Shown here in pieces: positions 15,001-26,663 of a stretch of DNA of 64,000 bases (positions are counted from its first letter, which is position 1; the number at the start of each line of letters is the position of its first letter). A program made the position numbers and the translations under genes. Location of the stretch: positions 10,184,984-10,248,983 of the forward strand of contig CM077034.1 of assembly GCA_039090855.1 (NCBI GenBank). Direction: 5' to 3'. The stretch comes from Macrothele yani (taxonomy: Eukaryota; Arthropoda; Arachnida; Araneae; Macrothelidae). The notes under the pieces were generated by a model. That model had not been told where the DNA came from and did no database searches. It saw nothing but the letters and a program-made list of their open reading frames with translations.

Positions 15001-18000
15001 TTGACACCGAATTTTCGGGTGTAATAAGCACGTCTTTTGAATCCGTTCTGACGCAAATTAAATTTATCAAAGCTATTCAAAGTCAATGGAACCGGTATGG
15101 AAAACAATAGTATCTGACGGAAGAAAGAAGTTTTTCAATCGGGTCTTTAATCCCTCTGATATTGCTTTAAACGGAATCTTGAGCTTACGAACTCTTAGAA
15201 ACAGAGATATCGACAAAAAAAAAAGAAAGAAAAAAAAAGAGTCAAATTCTTGATTTCCACAAGAGCTGAAACAAGAAAGTTGACACCGAATTTTCGGGTG
15301 TAATAAGCACGTCTTTTGAATCCGTTCTGACGCAAATTAAATTTATCAAAGCTATTCAAAGTCAATGGAACCGGTATGGAAAACAATAGTATCTGACGGA
15401 AGAAAGAAGTTTTTCAATCGGGTCTTTAATCCCTCTGATATTGCTTTAAACGGAATCTTGAGCTTACGAACTCTTAGAAACAGAGATATCGACAAAAAAA
15501 AAAGAAAGAAAAAAAGAGTCAAATTCTTGATTTCCACAAGAGCTGAAACAAGAAAGTTGACACCGAATTTTCGGGTGTAATAAGCACGTCTTTTGAATCC
15601 GTTCTGACGCAAATTAAATTTATCAAAGCTATTCAAAGTCAATGGAACCGGTATGGAAAACAATAGTATCTGACGGAAGAAAGAAGTTTTTCAATCGGGT
15701 CTTTAATCCCTCTGATATTGCTTTAAACGGAATCTTGAGCTTACGAACTCTTAGAAACAGAGATATCGACAAAAAAAGAAAGAAAAAAGAGTCAAATTCT
15801 TGATTTCCACAAGAGCTGAAACAAGAAAGTTGACACCGAATTTTCGGGTGTAATAAGCACGTCTTTTGAATCCGTTCTGACGCAAATTAAATTTATCAAA
15901 GCTATTCAAAGTCAATGGAACCGGTATGGAAAACAATAGTATCTGACGGAAGAAAGAAGTTTTTCAATCGGGTCTTTAATCCCTCTGATATTGCTTTAAA
16001 CGGAATCTTGAGCTTACGAACTCTTAGAAACAGAGATATCGACAAAAAAAGAAAGAAAAAAAAAGAGTCAAATTCTTGATTTCCACAAGAGCTGAAACAA
16101 GAAAGTTGACACCGAATTTTCGGGTGTAATAAGCACGTCTTTTGAGCCCGTTCGGACGCAAATTAAATTTATCAAAGCTATTCAAAGTCAATGGAACCGG
16201 TATGGAAAACAATAGTATCTGACGGAAGAAAGAAGTTTTTCAATCGGGTCTTTAATCCCTCTGATATTGCTTTAAACGGAATCTTGAGCTTACGAACTCT
16301 TAGAAACAGAGATATCGACAAAAAAAGAAAGAAAAAAAAAGAGTCAAATTCTTGATTTCCACAAGAGCTGAAACAAGAAAGTTGACACCGAATTTTCGGG
16401 TGTAATAAGCACGTCTTTTGAGCCCGTTCGGACGCAAATTAAATTTATCAAAGCTATTCAAAGTCAATGGAACCGGTATGGAAAACAATAGTATTTGACG
16501 GAAGAAAGAAGTTTTTCAATCGGGTCTTTAATCCCTCTGATATTGCTTTAAACGGAATCTTGAGCTTACGAACTCTTAGAAACAGAGATATCGACAAAAA
16601 AAGAAAAAAAAGTGTCAAATTCCTGATTTCCACAAGAGCTGAAACAAGAAAGTTGACACCGAATTTTCGGGTGTAATAAGCACGTCTTTTGAATCCGTTC
16701 TGACGCAAATTAAATTTATCAAAGCTATTCAAAGTCAATGGAACCGGTATGGAAAACAATAGTATCTGACGGAAGAAAGAAGTTTTTCAATCGGGTCTTT
16801 AATCCCTCTGATATTGCTTTAAACGGAATCTTGAGCTTACGAACTCTTAGAAACAGAGATATCGACAAAAAAAGAAAGAAAAAAAAAAGAGTCAAATTCT
16901 TGATTTCCACAAGAGCTGAAACAAGAAAGTTGACACCGAATTTTCGGGTGTAATAAGCACGTCTTTTGAATCCGTTCTGACGCAAATTAAATTTATCAAA
17001 GCTATTCAAAGTCAATGGAACCGGTATGGAAAACAATAGTATCTGACGGAAGAAAGAAGTTTTTCAATCGGGTCTTTAATCCCTCTGATATTGCTTTAAA
17101 CGGAATCTTGAGCTTACGAACTCTTAGAAACAGAGATATCGACAAAAAAAGAAAGAAAAAAAAGAGTCAAATTCTTGATTTCCACAAGAGCTGAAACAAG
17201 AAAGTTGACACCGAATTTTCGGGTGTAATAAGCACGTCTTTTGAATCCGTTCTGACGCAAATTAAATTTATCAAAGCTATTCAAAGTCAATGGAACCGGT
17301 ATGGAAAACAATAGTATCTGACGGAAGAAAGAAGTTTTTCAATCGGGTCTTTAATCCCTCTGATATTGCTTTAAACGGAATCTTGAGCTTACGAACTCTT
17401 AGAAACAGAGATATCGACAAAAAAAAAAGAAAGAAAAAAAAAGAGTCAAATTCTTGATTTCCACAAGAGCTGAAACAAGAAAGTTGACACCGAATTTTCG
17501 GGTGTAATAAGCACGTCTTTTGAATCCGTTCGGACGCAAATTAAATTTATCAAAGCTATTCAAAGTCAATGGAACCGGTATGGAAAACAATAGTATCTGA
17601 CGGAAGAAAGAAGTTTTTCAATCGGGTCTTTAATCCCTCTGATATTGCTTTAAACGGAATCTTGAGCTTACGAACTCTTAGAAACAGAGATATCGACAAA
17701 AAAAGAAAGAAAAAAAGAGTCAAATTCTTGATTTCCACAAGAGCTGAAACAAGAAAGTTGACACCGAATTTTCGGGTGTAATAAGCACGTCTTTTGAATC
17801 CGTTCTGACGCAAATTAAATTTATCAAAGCTATTCAAAGTCAATGGAACCGGTATGGAAAACAATAGTATCTGACGGAAGAAAGAAGTTTTTCAATCGGG
17901 TCTTTAATCCCTCTGATATTGCTTTAAACGGAATCTTGAGCTTACGAACTCTTAGAAACAGAGATATCGACAAAAAAAGAAAGAAAAAAAAGAGTCAAAT

Positions 18001-18667
18001 TCTTGATTTCCACAAGAGCTGAAACAAGAAAGTTGACACCGAATTTTCGGGTGTAATAAGCACGTCTTTTGAATCCGTTCTGACGCAAATTAAATTTATC
18101 AAAGCTATTCAAAGTCAATGGAACCGGTATGGAAAACAATAGTATCTGACGGAAGAAAGAAGTTTTTCAATCGGGTCTTTAATCCCTCTGATATTGCTTT
18201 AAACGGAATCTTGAGCTTACGAACTCTTAGAAACAGAGATATCGACAAAAAAGAAAGAAAAAAAAAGAGTCAAATTCTTGATTTCCACAAGAGCTGAAAC
18301 AAGAAAGTTGACACCGAATTTTCGGGTGTAATAAGCACGTCTTTTGAGCCCGTTCGGACGCAAATTAAATTTATCAAAGCTATTCAAAGTCAATGGAACC
18401 GGTATGGAAAACAATAGTATCTGACGGAAGAAAGAAGTTTTTCAATCGGGTCTTTAATCCCTCTGATATTGCTTTAAACGGAATCTTGAGCTTACGAACT
18501 CTTAGAAACAGAGATATCGACAAAAAAAGAAAGAAAAAAAGAGTCAAATTCTTGATTTCCACAAGAGCTGAAACAAGAAAGTTGACACCGAATTTTCGGG
18601 TGTAATAAGCACGTCTTTTGAATCCGTTCTGACGCAAATTAAATTTATCAAAGCTATTCAAAGTCAA

Positions 18668-21070
18668 TGGAACCGGTATGGAAAACAATAGTATCTGACG
18701 GAAGAAAGAAGTTTTTCAATCGGGTCTTTAATCCCTCTGATATTGCTTTAAACGGAATCTTGAGCTTACGAACTCTTAGAAACAGAGATATCGACAAAAA
18801 AAGAAAGAAAAAAAAGAGTCAAATTCTTGATTTCACAAGAGCTGAAACAAGAAAGTTGACACCGAATTTTCGGGTGTAATAAGCACGTCTTTTGAATCCG
18901 TTCTGACGCAAATTAAATTTATCAAAGCTATTCAAAGTCAATGGAACCGGTATGGAAAACAATAGTATCTGACGGAAGAAAGAAGTTTTTCAATCGGGTC
19001 TTTAATCCCTCTGATATTGCTTTAAACGGAATCTTGAGCTTACGAACTCTTAGAAACAGAGATATCGACAAAAAAAGAAAGAAAAAAAGAGTCAAATTCT
19101 TGATTTCCACAAGAGCTGAAACAAGAAAGTTGACACCGAATTTTCGGGTGTAATAAGCACGTCTTTTGAGCCCGTTCGGACGCAAATTAAATTTATCAAA
19201 GCTATTCAAAGTCAATGGAACCGGTATGGAAAACAATAGTATTTGACGGAAGAAAGAAGTTTTTCAATCGGGTCTTTAATCCCTCTGATATTGCTTTAAA
19301 CGGAATCTTGAGCTTACGAACTCTTAGAAACAGAGATATCGACAAAAAAAGAAAAAAAAAGTGTCAAATTCTTGATTTCCACAAGAGCTGAAACAAGAAA
19401 GTTGACACCGAATTTTCGGGTGTAATAAGCACGTCTTTTGAATCCGTTCTGACGCAAATTAAATTTATCAAAGCTATTCAAAGTCAATGGAACCGGTATG
19501 GAAAACAATAGTATCTGACGGAAGAAAGAAGTTTTTCAATCGGGTCTTTAATCCCTCTGATATTGCTTTAAACGGAATCTTGAGCTTACGAACTCTTAGA
19601 AACAGAGATATCGACAAAAAAAGAAAGAAAAAAAAGAGTCAAATTCTTGATTTCCACAAGAGCTGAAACAAGAAAGTTGACACCGAATTTTCGGGTGTAA
19701 TAAGCACGTCTTTTGAATCCGTTCTGACGCAAATTAAATTTATCAAAGCTATTCAAAGTCAATGGAACCGGTATGGAAAACAATAGTATCTGACGGAAGA
19801 AAGAAGTTTTTCAATCGGGTCTTTAATCCCTCTGATATTGCTTTAAACGGAATCTTGAGCTTACGAACTCTTAGAAACAGAGATATCGACAAAAAAAGAA
19901 AGAAAAAAAAGAGTCAAATTCTTGATTTCCACAAGAGCTGAAACAAGAAAGTTGACACCGAATTTTCGGGTGTAATAAGCACGTCTTTTGAGCCCGTTCG
20001 GACGCAAATTAAATTTATCAAAGCTATTCAAAGTCAATGGAACCGGTATGGAAAACAATAGTATCTGACGGAAGAAAGAAGTTTTTCAATCGGGTCTTTA
20101 ATCCCTCTGATATTGCTTTAAACGGAATCTTGAGCTTACGAACTCTTAGAAACAGAGATATCGACAAAAAAAGAAAGAAAAAAAGAGTCAAATTCTTGAT
20201 TTCCACAAGAGCTGAAACAAGAAAGTTGACACCGAATTTTCGGGTGTAATAAGCACGTCTTTTGAATCCGTTCTGACGCAAATTAAATTTATCAAAGCTA
20301 TTCAAAGTCAATGGAACCCGTATGGAAAACAATAGTATCTGACGGAAGAAAGAAGTTTTTCAATCGGGTCTTTAATCCCTCTGATATTGCTTTAAACGGA
20401 ATCTTGAGCTTACGAACTCTTAGAAACAGAGATATCGACAAAAAAAGAAAGAAAAAAAGAGTCAAATTCTTGATTTCCACAAGAGCTGAAACAAGAAAGT
20501 TGACACCGAATTTTCGGGTGTAATAAGCACGTCTTTTGAATCCGTTCTGACGCAAATTAAATTTATCAAAGCTATTCAAAGTCAATGGAACCGGTATGGA
20601 AAACAATAGTATCTGACGGAAGAAAGAAGTTTTTCAATCGGGTCTTTAATCCCTCTGATATTGCTTTAAACGGAATCTTGAGCTTACGAACTCTTAGAAA
20701 CAGAGATATCGACAAAAAAAGAAAGAAAAAAAAGAGTCAAATTCTTGATTTCCACAAGAGCTGAAACAAGAAAGTTGACACCGAATTTTCGGGTGTAATA
20801 AGCACGTCTTTTGAGCCCGTTCGGACGCAAATTAAATTTATCAAAGCTATTCAAAGTCAATGGAACCGGTATGGAAAACAATAGTATTTGACGGAAGAAA
20901 GAAGTTTTTCAATCGGGTCTTTAATCCCTCTGATATTGCTTTAAACGGAATCTTGAGCTTACGAACTCTTAGAAACAGAGATATCGACAAAAAAAGAAAA
21001 AAAAAGTGTCAAATTCTTGATTTCCACAAGAGCTGAAACAAGAAAGTTGACACCGAATTTTCGGGTGTAA
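18668..21070. repeat. First copy of a multi-monomer block duplicated inside the satellite
   Basis: Several rare variants occur here in a fixed order: a one-base deletion giving gatttcacaag (near 18,832), then a gagcccgttcgg monomer, then tatttgacgg with gtgtc, another gagcccgttcgg monomer (near 20,000), a cccgtatgg variant (near 20,320), and gagcccgttcgg again with tatttgacgg. The same series recurs about 4,120 bases downstream. The offset corresponds to 15 monomers. Confidence 0.85.
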
Positions 21071-22787
21071 TAAGCACGTCTTTTGAATCCGTTCTGACGC
21101 AAATTAAATTTATCAAAGCTATTCAAAGTCAATGGAACCGGTATGGAAAACAATAGTATCTGACGGAAGAAAGAAGTTTTTCAATCGGGTCTTTAATCCC
21201 TCTGATATTGCTTTAAACGGAATCTTGAGCTTACGAACTCTTAGAAACAGAGATATCGACAAAAAAAGAAAGAAAAAAAAAGAGTCAAATTCTTGATTTC
21301 CACAAGAGCTGAAACAAGAAAGTTGACACCGAATTTTCGGGTGTAATAAGCACGTCTTTTGAATCCGTTCTGACGCAAATTAAATTTATCAAAGCTATTC
21401 AAAGTCAATGGAACCGGTATGGAAAACAATAGTATCTGACGGAAGAAAGAAGTTTTTCAATCGGGTCTTTAATCCCTCTGATATTGCTTTAAACGGAATC
21501 TTGAGCTTACGAACTCTTAGAAACAGAGATATCGACAAAAAAAGAAAGAAAAAAAAAGAGTCAAATTCTTGATTTCCACAAGAGCTGAAACAAGAAAGTT
21601 GACACCGAATTTTCGGGTGTAATAAGCACGTCTTTTGAATCCGTTCTGACGCAAATTAAATTTATCAAAGCTATTCAAAGTCAATGGAACCGGTATGGAA
21701 AACAATAGTATCTGACGGAAGAAAGAAGTTTTTCAATCGGGTCTTTAATCCCTCTGATATTGCTTTAAACGGAATCTTGAGCTTACGAACTCTTAGAAAC
21801 AGAGATATCGACAAAAAAAAAAGAAAGAAAAAAAGAGTCAAATTCTTGATTTCCACAAGAGCTGAAACAAGAAAGTTGAAACCGAATTTTCGGGTGTAAT
21901 AAGCACGTCTTTTGAATCCGTTCTGACGCAAATTAAATTTATCAAAGCTATTCAAAGTCAATGGAACCGGTATGGAAAACAATAGTATCTGACGGAAGAA
22001 AGAAGTTTTTCAATCGGGTCTTTAATCCCTCTGATATTGCTTTAAACGGAATCTTGAGCTTACGAACTCTTAGAAACAGAGATATCGACAAAAAAAGAAA
22101 GAAAAAAAAAGAGTCAAATTCTTGATTTCCACAAGAGCTGAAACAAGAAAGTTGACACCGAATTTTCGGGTGTAATAAGCACGTCTTTTGAATCCGTTCT
22201 GACGCAAATTAAATTTATCAATGCTATTCAAAGTCAATGGAACCGGTATGGAAAACAATAGTATCTGACGGAAGAAAGAAGTTTTTCAATCGGGTCTTTA
22301 ATCCCTCTGATATTGCTTTAAACGGAATCTTGAGCTTACGAACTCTTAGAAACAGAGATATCGACAAAAAAAGAAAGAAAAAAAAAGAGTCAAATTCTTG
22401 ATTTCCACAAGAGCTGAAACAAGAAAGTTGACACCGAATTTTCGGGTGTAATAAGCACGTCTTTTGAATCCGTTCTGACGCAAATTAAATTTATCAAAGC
22501 TATTCAAAGTCAATGGAACCGGTATGGAAAACAATAGTATCTGACGGAAGAAAGAAGTTTTTCAATCGGGTCTTTAATCCCTCTGATATTGCTTTAAACG
22601 GAATCTTGAGCTTACGAACTCTTAGAAACAGAGATATCGACAAAAAAAGAAAGAAAAAAAGAGTCAAATTCTTGATTTCCACAAGAGCTGAAACAAAAAA
22701 GTTGACACCGAATTTTCGGGTGTAATAAGCACGTCTTTTGAATCCGTTCTGACGCAAATTAAATTTATCAAAGCTATTCAAAGTCAA

Positions 22788-25195
22788 TGGAACCGGTATG
22801 GAAAACAATAGTATCTGACGGAAGAAAGAAGTTTTTCAATCGGGTCTTTAATCCCTCTGATATTGCTTTAAACGGAATCTTGAGCTTACGAACTCTTAGA
22901 AACAGAGATATCGACAAAAAAAGAAAGAAAAAAAAGAGTCAAATTCTTGATTTCACAAGAGCTGAAACAAGAAAGTTGACACCGAATTTTCGGGTGTAAT
23001 AAGCACGTCTTTTGAATCCGTTCTGACGCAAATTAAATTTATCAAAGCTATTCAAAGTCAATGGAACCGGTATGGAAAACAATAGTATCTGACGGAAGAA
23101 AGAAGTTTTTCAATCGGGTCTTTAATCCCTCTGATATTGCTTTAAACGGAATCTTGAGCTTACGAACTCTTAGAAACAGAGATATCGACAAAAAAAGAAA
23201 GAAAAAAAGAGTCAAATTCTTGATTTCCACAAGAGCTGAAACAAGAAAGTTGACACCGAATTTTCGGGTGTAATAAGCACGTCTTTTGAGCCCGTTCGGA
23301 CGCAAATTAAATTTATCAAAGCTATTCAAAGTCAATGGAACCGGTATGGAAAACAATAGTATTTGACGGAAGAAAGAAGTTTTTCAATCGGGTCTTTAAT
23401 CCCTCTGATATTGCTTTAAACGGAATCTTGAGCTTACGAACTCTTAGAAACAGAGATATCGACAAAAAAAGAAAAAAAAAAAGTGTCAAATTCTTGATTT
23501 CCACAAGAGCTGAAACAAGAAAGTTGACACCGAATTTTCGGGTGTAATAAGCACGTCTTTTGAATCCGTTCTGACGCAAATTAAATTTATCAAAGCTATT
23601 CAAAGTCAATGGAACCGGTATGGAAAACAATAGTATCTGACGGAAGAAAGAAGTTTTTCAATCGGGTCTTTAATCCCTCTGATATTGCTTTAAACGGAAT
23701 CTTGAGCTTACGAACTCTTAGAAACAGAGATATCGACAAAAAAAGAAAGAAAAAAAAGAGTCAAATTCTTGATTTCCACAAGAGCTGAAACAAGAAAGTT
23801 GACACCGAATTTTCGGGTGTAATAAGCACGTCTTTTGAATCCGTTCTGACGCAAATTAAATTTATCAAAGCTATTCAAAGTCAATGGAACCGGTATGGAA
23901 AACAATAGTATCTGACGGAAGAAAGAAGTTTTTCAATCGGGTCTTTAATCCCTCTGATATTGCTTTAAACGGAATCTTGAGCTTACGAACTCTTAGAAAC
24001 AGAGATATCGACAAAAAAAGAAAGAAAAAAAGAGTCAAATTCTTGATTTCCACAAGAGCTGAAACAAGAAAGTTGACACCGAATTTTCGGGTGTAATAAG
24101 CACGTCTTTTGAGCCCGTTCGGACGCAAATTAAATTTATCAAAGCTATTCAAAGTCAATGGAACCGGTATGGAAAACAATAGTATCTGACGGAAGAAAGA
24201 AGTTTTTCAATCGGGTCTTTAATCCCTCTGATATTGCTTTAAACGGAATCTTGAGCTTACGAACTCTTAGAAACAGAGATATCGACAAAAAAAGAAAGAA
24301 AAAAAAGAGTCAAATTCTTGATTTCCACAAGAGCTGAAACAAGAAAGTTGACACCGAATTTTCGGGTGTAATAAGCACGTCTTTTGAATCCGTTCTGACG
24401 CAAATTAAATTTATCAAAGCTATTCAAAGTCAATGGAACCCGTATGGAAAACAATAGTATCTGACGGAAGAAAGAAGTTTTTCAATCGGGTCTTTAATCC
24501 CTCTGATATTGCTTTAAACGGAATCTTGAGCTTACGAACTCTTAGAAACAGAGATATCGACAAAAAAAGAAAGAAAAAAAAGAGTCAAATTCTTGATTTC
24601 CACAAGAGCTGAAACAAGAAAGTTGACACCGAATTTTCGGGTGTAATAAGCACGTCTTTTGAATCCGTTCTGACGCAAATTAAATTTATCAAAGCTATTC
24701 AAAGTCAATGGAACCGGTATGGAAAACAATAGTATCTGACGGAAGAAAGAAGTTTTTCAATCGGGTCTTTAATCCCTCTGATATTGCTTTAAACGGAATC
24801 TTGAGCTTACGAACTCTTAGAAACAGAGATATCGACAAAAAAAGAAAGAAAAAAAAGAGTCAAATTCTTGATTTCCACAAGAGCTGAAACAAGAAAGTTG
24901 ACACCGAATTTTCGGGTGTAATAAGCACGTCTTTTGAGCCCGTTCGGACGCAAATTAAATTTATCAAAGCTATTCAAAGTCAATGGAACCGGTATGGAAA
25001 ACAATAGTATTTGACGGAAGAAAGAAGTTTTTCAATCGGGTCTTTAATCCCTCTGATATTGCTTTAAACGGAATCTTGAGCTTACGAACTCTTAGAAACA
25101 GAGATATCGACAAAAAAAGAAAAAAAAAAGAGTCAAATTCTTGATTTCCACAAGAGCTGAAACAAGAAAGTTGACACCGAATTTTCGGGTGTAAT
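22788..25195. repeat. Second copy of the duplicated satellite block
   Basis: This block repeats the marker order of 18,668-21,070 at offsets of 4,120-4,123 bases: the gatttcacaag deletion near 22,953, the gagcccgttcgg monomers near 23,290, 24,110 and 24,935, the cccgtatgg variant near 24,440, and tatttgacgg after two of them. It ends close to the degenerating right edge of the array. The upstream neighbours of the two copies differ, so the left boundary lies near the monomer starting at about 18,400/22,520. Confidence 0.85.
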
Positions 25196-25390
25196 AAGCA
25201 CGTCTTTTGAATCCGTTCTGACGCAAATTAAATTTATCAAAGCTATTCAAAGTCAATGGAACCGTATGGAAAACAATAGTATCTGACGGAAGAAACAAGT
25301 TTTTCAATCGGGTTTCTAATCCCTCAGATATTGCTGTGAACGAAATCTTGAGCTTACGAACTCTTAGAAACAGAGTTATCGACAAAAATA

Positions 25391-26454
25391 AGATGTGACT
25401 TTACGTCCCCTGGTGGGAAAACGATGCATTATTTTAGGAAGAAAGTATTCTCAAAAGGTTTATCCATATGAACGGTATCGGTCCAAGACGAAAAAAATTT
25501 AGTCGAGTTTTCAGGAGCCCAGATTTTGCTACAAATACATCAGAAGCAGAAATTAACACTTATGGCCCCTGGTGGCTAAACCATTCTTTACAAAACATTA
25601 GAAATTATGTGAAAAATATTTTCCAACAGGTCTTGTATGCGATACAGGAAGAATTTTTCAAAACGGAGTTTTAGGAGCAGAAAACGCAATTTACCTTTAT
25701 GCGCCCTAGCGGAAAGTCTTAAATGATTTACGTGAACTTTTTAAATTAATAGGAAAAAAAATTTCGCATCGGAAACACTATCCAACAACGAAGGAATTTT
25801 TCAAATTGGACTTTTAGAAGTAGAGATATTGACAAAAATAAGATATACATCTACGCCCCCTGGCGTAGAAACCATGCATTATTTCAAGAAGAAAGTGTTC
25901 CTAAAAGTTTGTCGACATGAGTAGTATCGGTCTACAAACGACGTTTTTTTAAATCGAGAATTTAGAAGCTCATATTTCTCTGCAAATACATCAGAAGCGG
26001 AAATTAAGATTTACGCCCCCTGGTGGCCAAACCATTTTTTACAAAAATTAGAAATTATGTGCAAACGATATCCCATCAGGAGCTGTATCCGGTGCAGAAA
26101 GAATTTTTCAAATCGGATATTTAGAAGCAGAGATATAGGGGGAAACGCAATTTACCGCGACGCTCCCTAGCGGAAAGTCTATGAATTACTTGAAAATTTT
26201 GAAATTATATGAAAAACAGGTCACACGGAAAACAGTATCCTAGAAAGAAGGAATTTTTCAAATCGGACTTCTAGAAGTAGAGATATTGACAAAAATAAGA
26301 TGTACATCTACGTCCTCTGGTGGAGAAACTGTGGAATATTTTAAGAATAAAATATTCCGAAAAGGTTTATCGATGTGTGTGGCATCAGTCCACGAAGGAA
26401 TTTTTTCAATCGATATTTTAGAAGCTCAGATTTTATGGCAAATACATCAGAAGC
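25391..26454. repeat. Degenerate trimeric repeat (~455 bp period), left part
   Basis: Old tandem repeat of ~150-bp subunits, each marked by a variant of tacgccccctggtgg or tacgccccctagcgg at 25402, 25561, 25698, 25852, 26012, 26159 and 26309. Three subunit types alternate: A is preceded by gacaaaaataagat, B by catcagaagcggaaatt, C by acgcaattta. A-to-A, B-to-B and C-to-C distances are about 450-461 bp once the LINE insertion is removed. Words such as gaatttttcaaatcgga and ttagaagcagagatat are shared with the 275-bp satellite next door. No gene is seen. Confidence 0.8.
26444..26454 (+). repeat. Left target-site duplication of the RTE element
   Basis: acatcagaagc, identical to 29636-29646. The word is a normal part of B subunits of the surrounding repeat (compare catcagaagcgg near 25,990), so it is host sequence duplicated on insertion. 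Confidence 0.88.
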
Positions 26455-26663
26455 GGGATGTAAGGTCAGGTGATGCGTAACATCACAGCCTCTCCTTGAC
26501 AAATGTCAACCCCGCCTTCTCGTGGTGCATCCTGTTCCCACTAAAGGGGCTCTGACGACCGCAAATAGCGGTATAACTATACCATCGGGATCAGAGGAAA
26601 TGCTATCCCACACTCACCAACCCGCTTGGCCAGCGTAGTGAGTTATGGCCAAACACCTCCAAA
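26455..26663 (+). promoter_or_regulatory. RTE 5' leader / presumed internal promoter region
   Basis: About 209 bp between the target duplication and the first ATG. It is clearly richer in G and C than the flanking repeat. Intact RTE elements are generally transcribed from a promoter in this region, but no specific motif was identified, so the regulatory role is inferred from position only. Confidence 0.4.

Larger units (their letters stand above)
1..25390. repeat. 275-bp satellite array, about 92 monomers
   Basis: A head-to-tail array fills the first 25.4 kb without interruption. Monomers are mostly 274-276 bp (range about 271-279) and nearly identical. Length differences sit almost entirely in one A-rich tract (gacaaaaaaagaaag followed by a run of A, then gagtc). 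Recurrent point variants are gaatccgttctgacg versus gagcccgttcggacg, tatctgacgg versus tatttgacgg, and gagtc versus gtgtc after the A tract. The array is already running at base 1, so its true left end is outside the window. The last monomers (from about 25,260) diverge and pass into a related degenerate repeat. No monomer encodes a credible protein; open frames of 60-103 codons on both strands are by-products of the repeat. Confidence 0.98.

Noticed and set aside
1..25390. Repeated 60-103-codon open frames on both strands of the satellite
   Set aside because: They follow the monomer exactly, overlap antisense to one another, and change length or frame whenever the A tract changes. There is no conservation of frame.
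1..25390. CRISPR-like array
   Set aside because: The whole 275-bp monomer is repeated with no unique spacers, and the surroundings are eukaryotic transposons.
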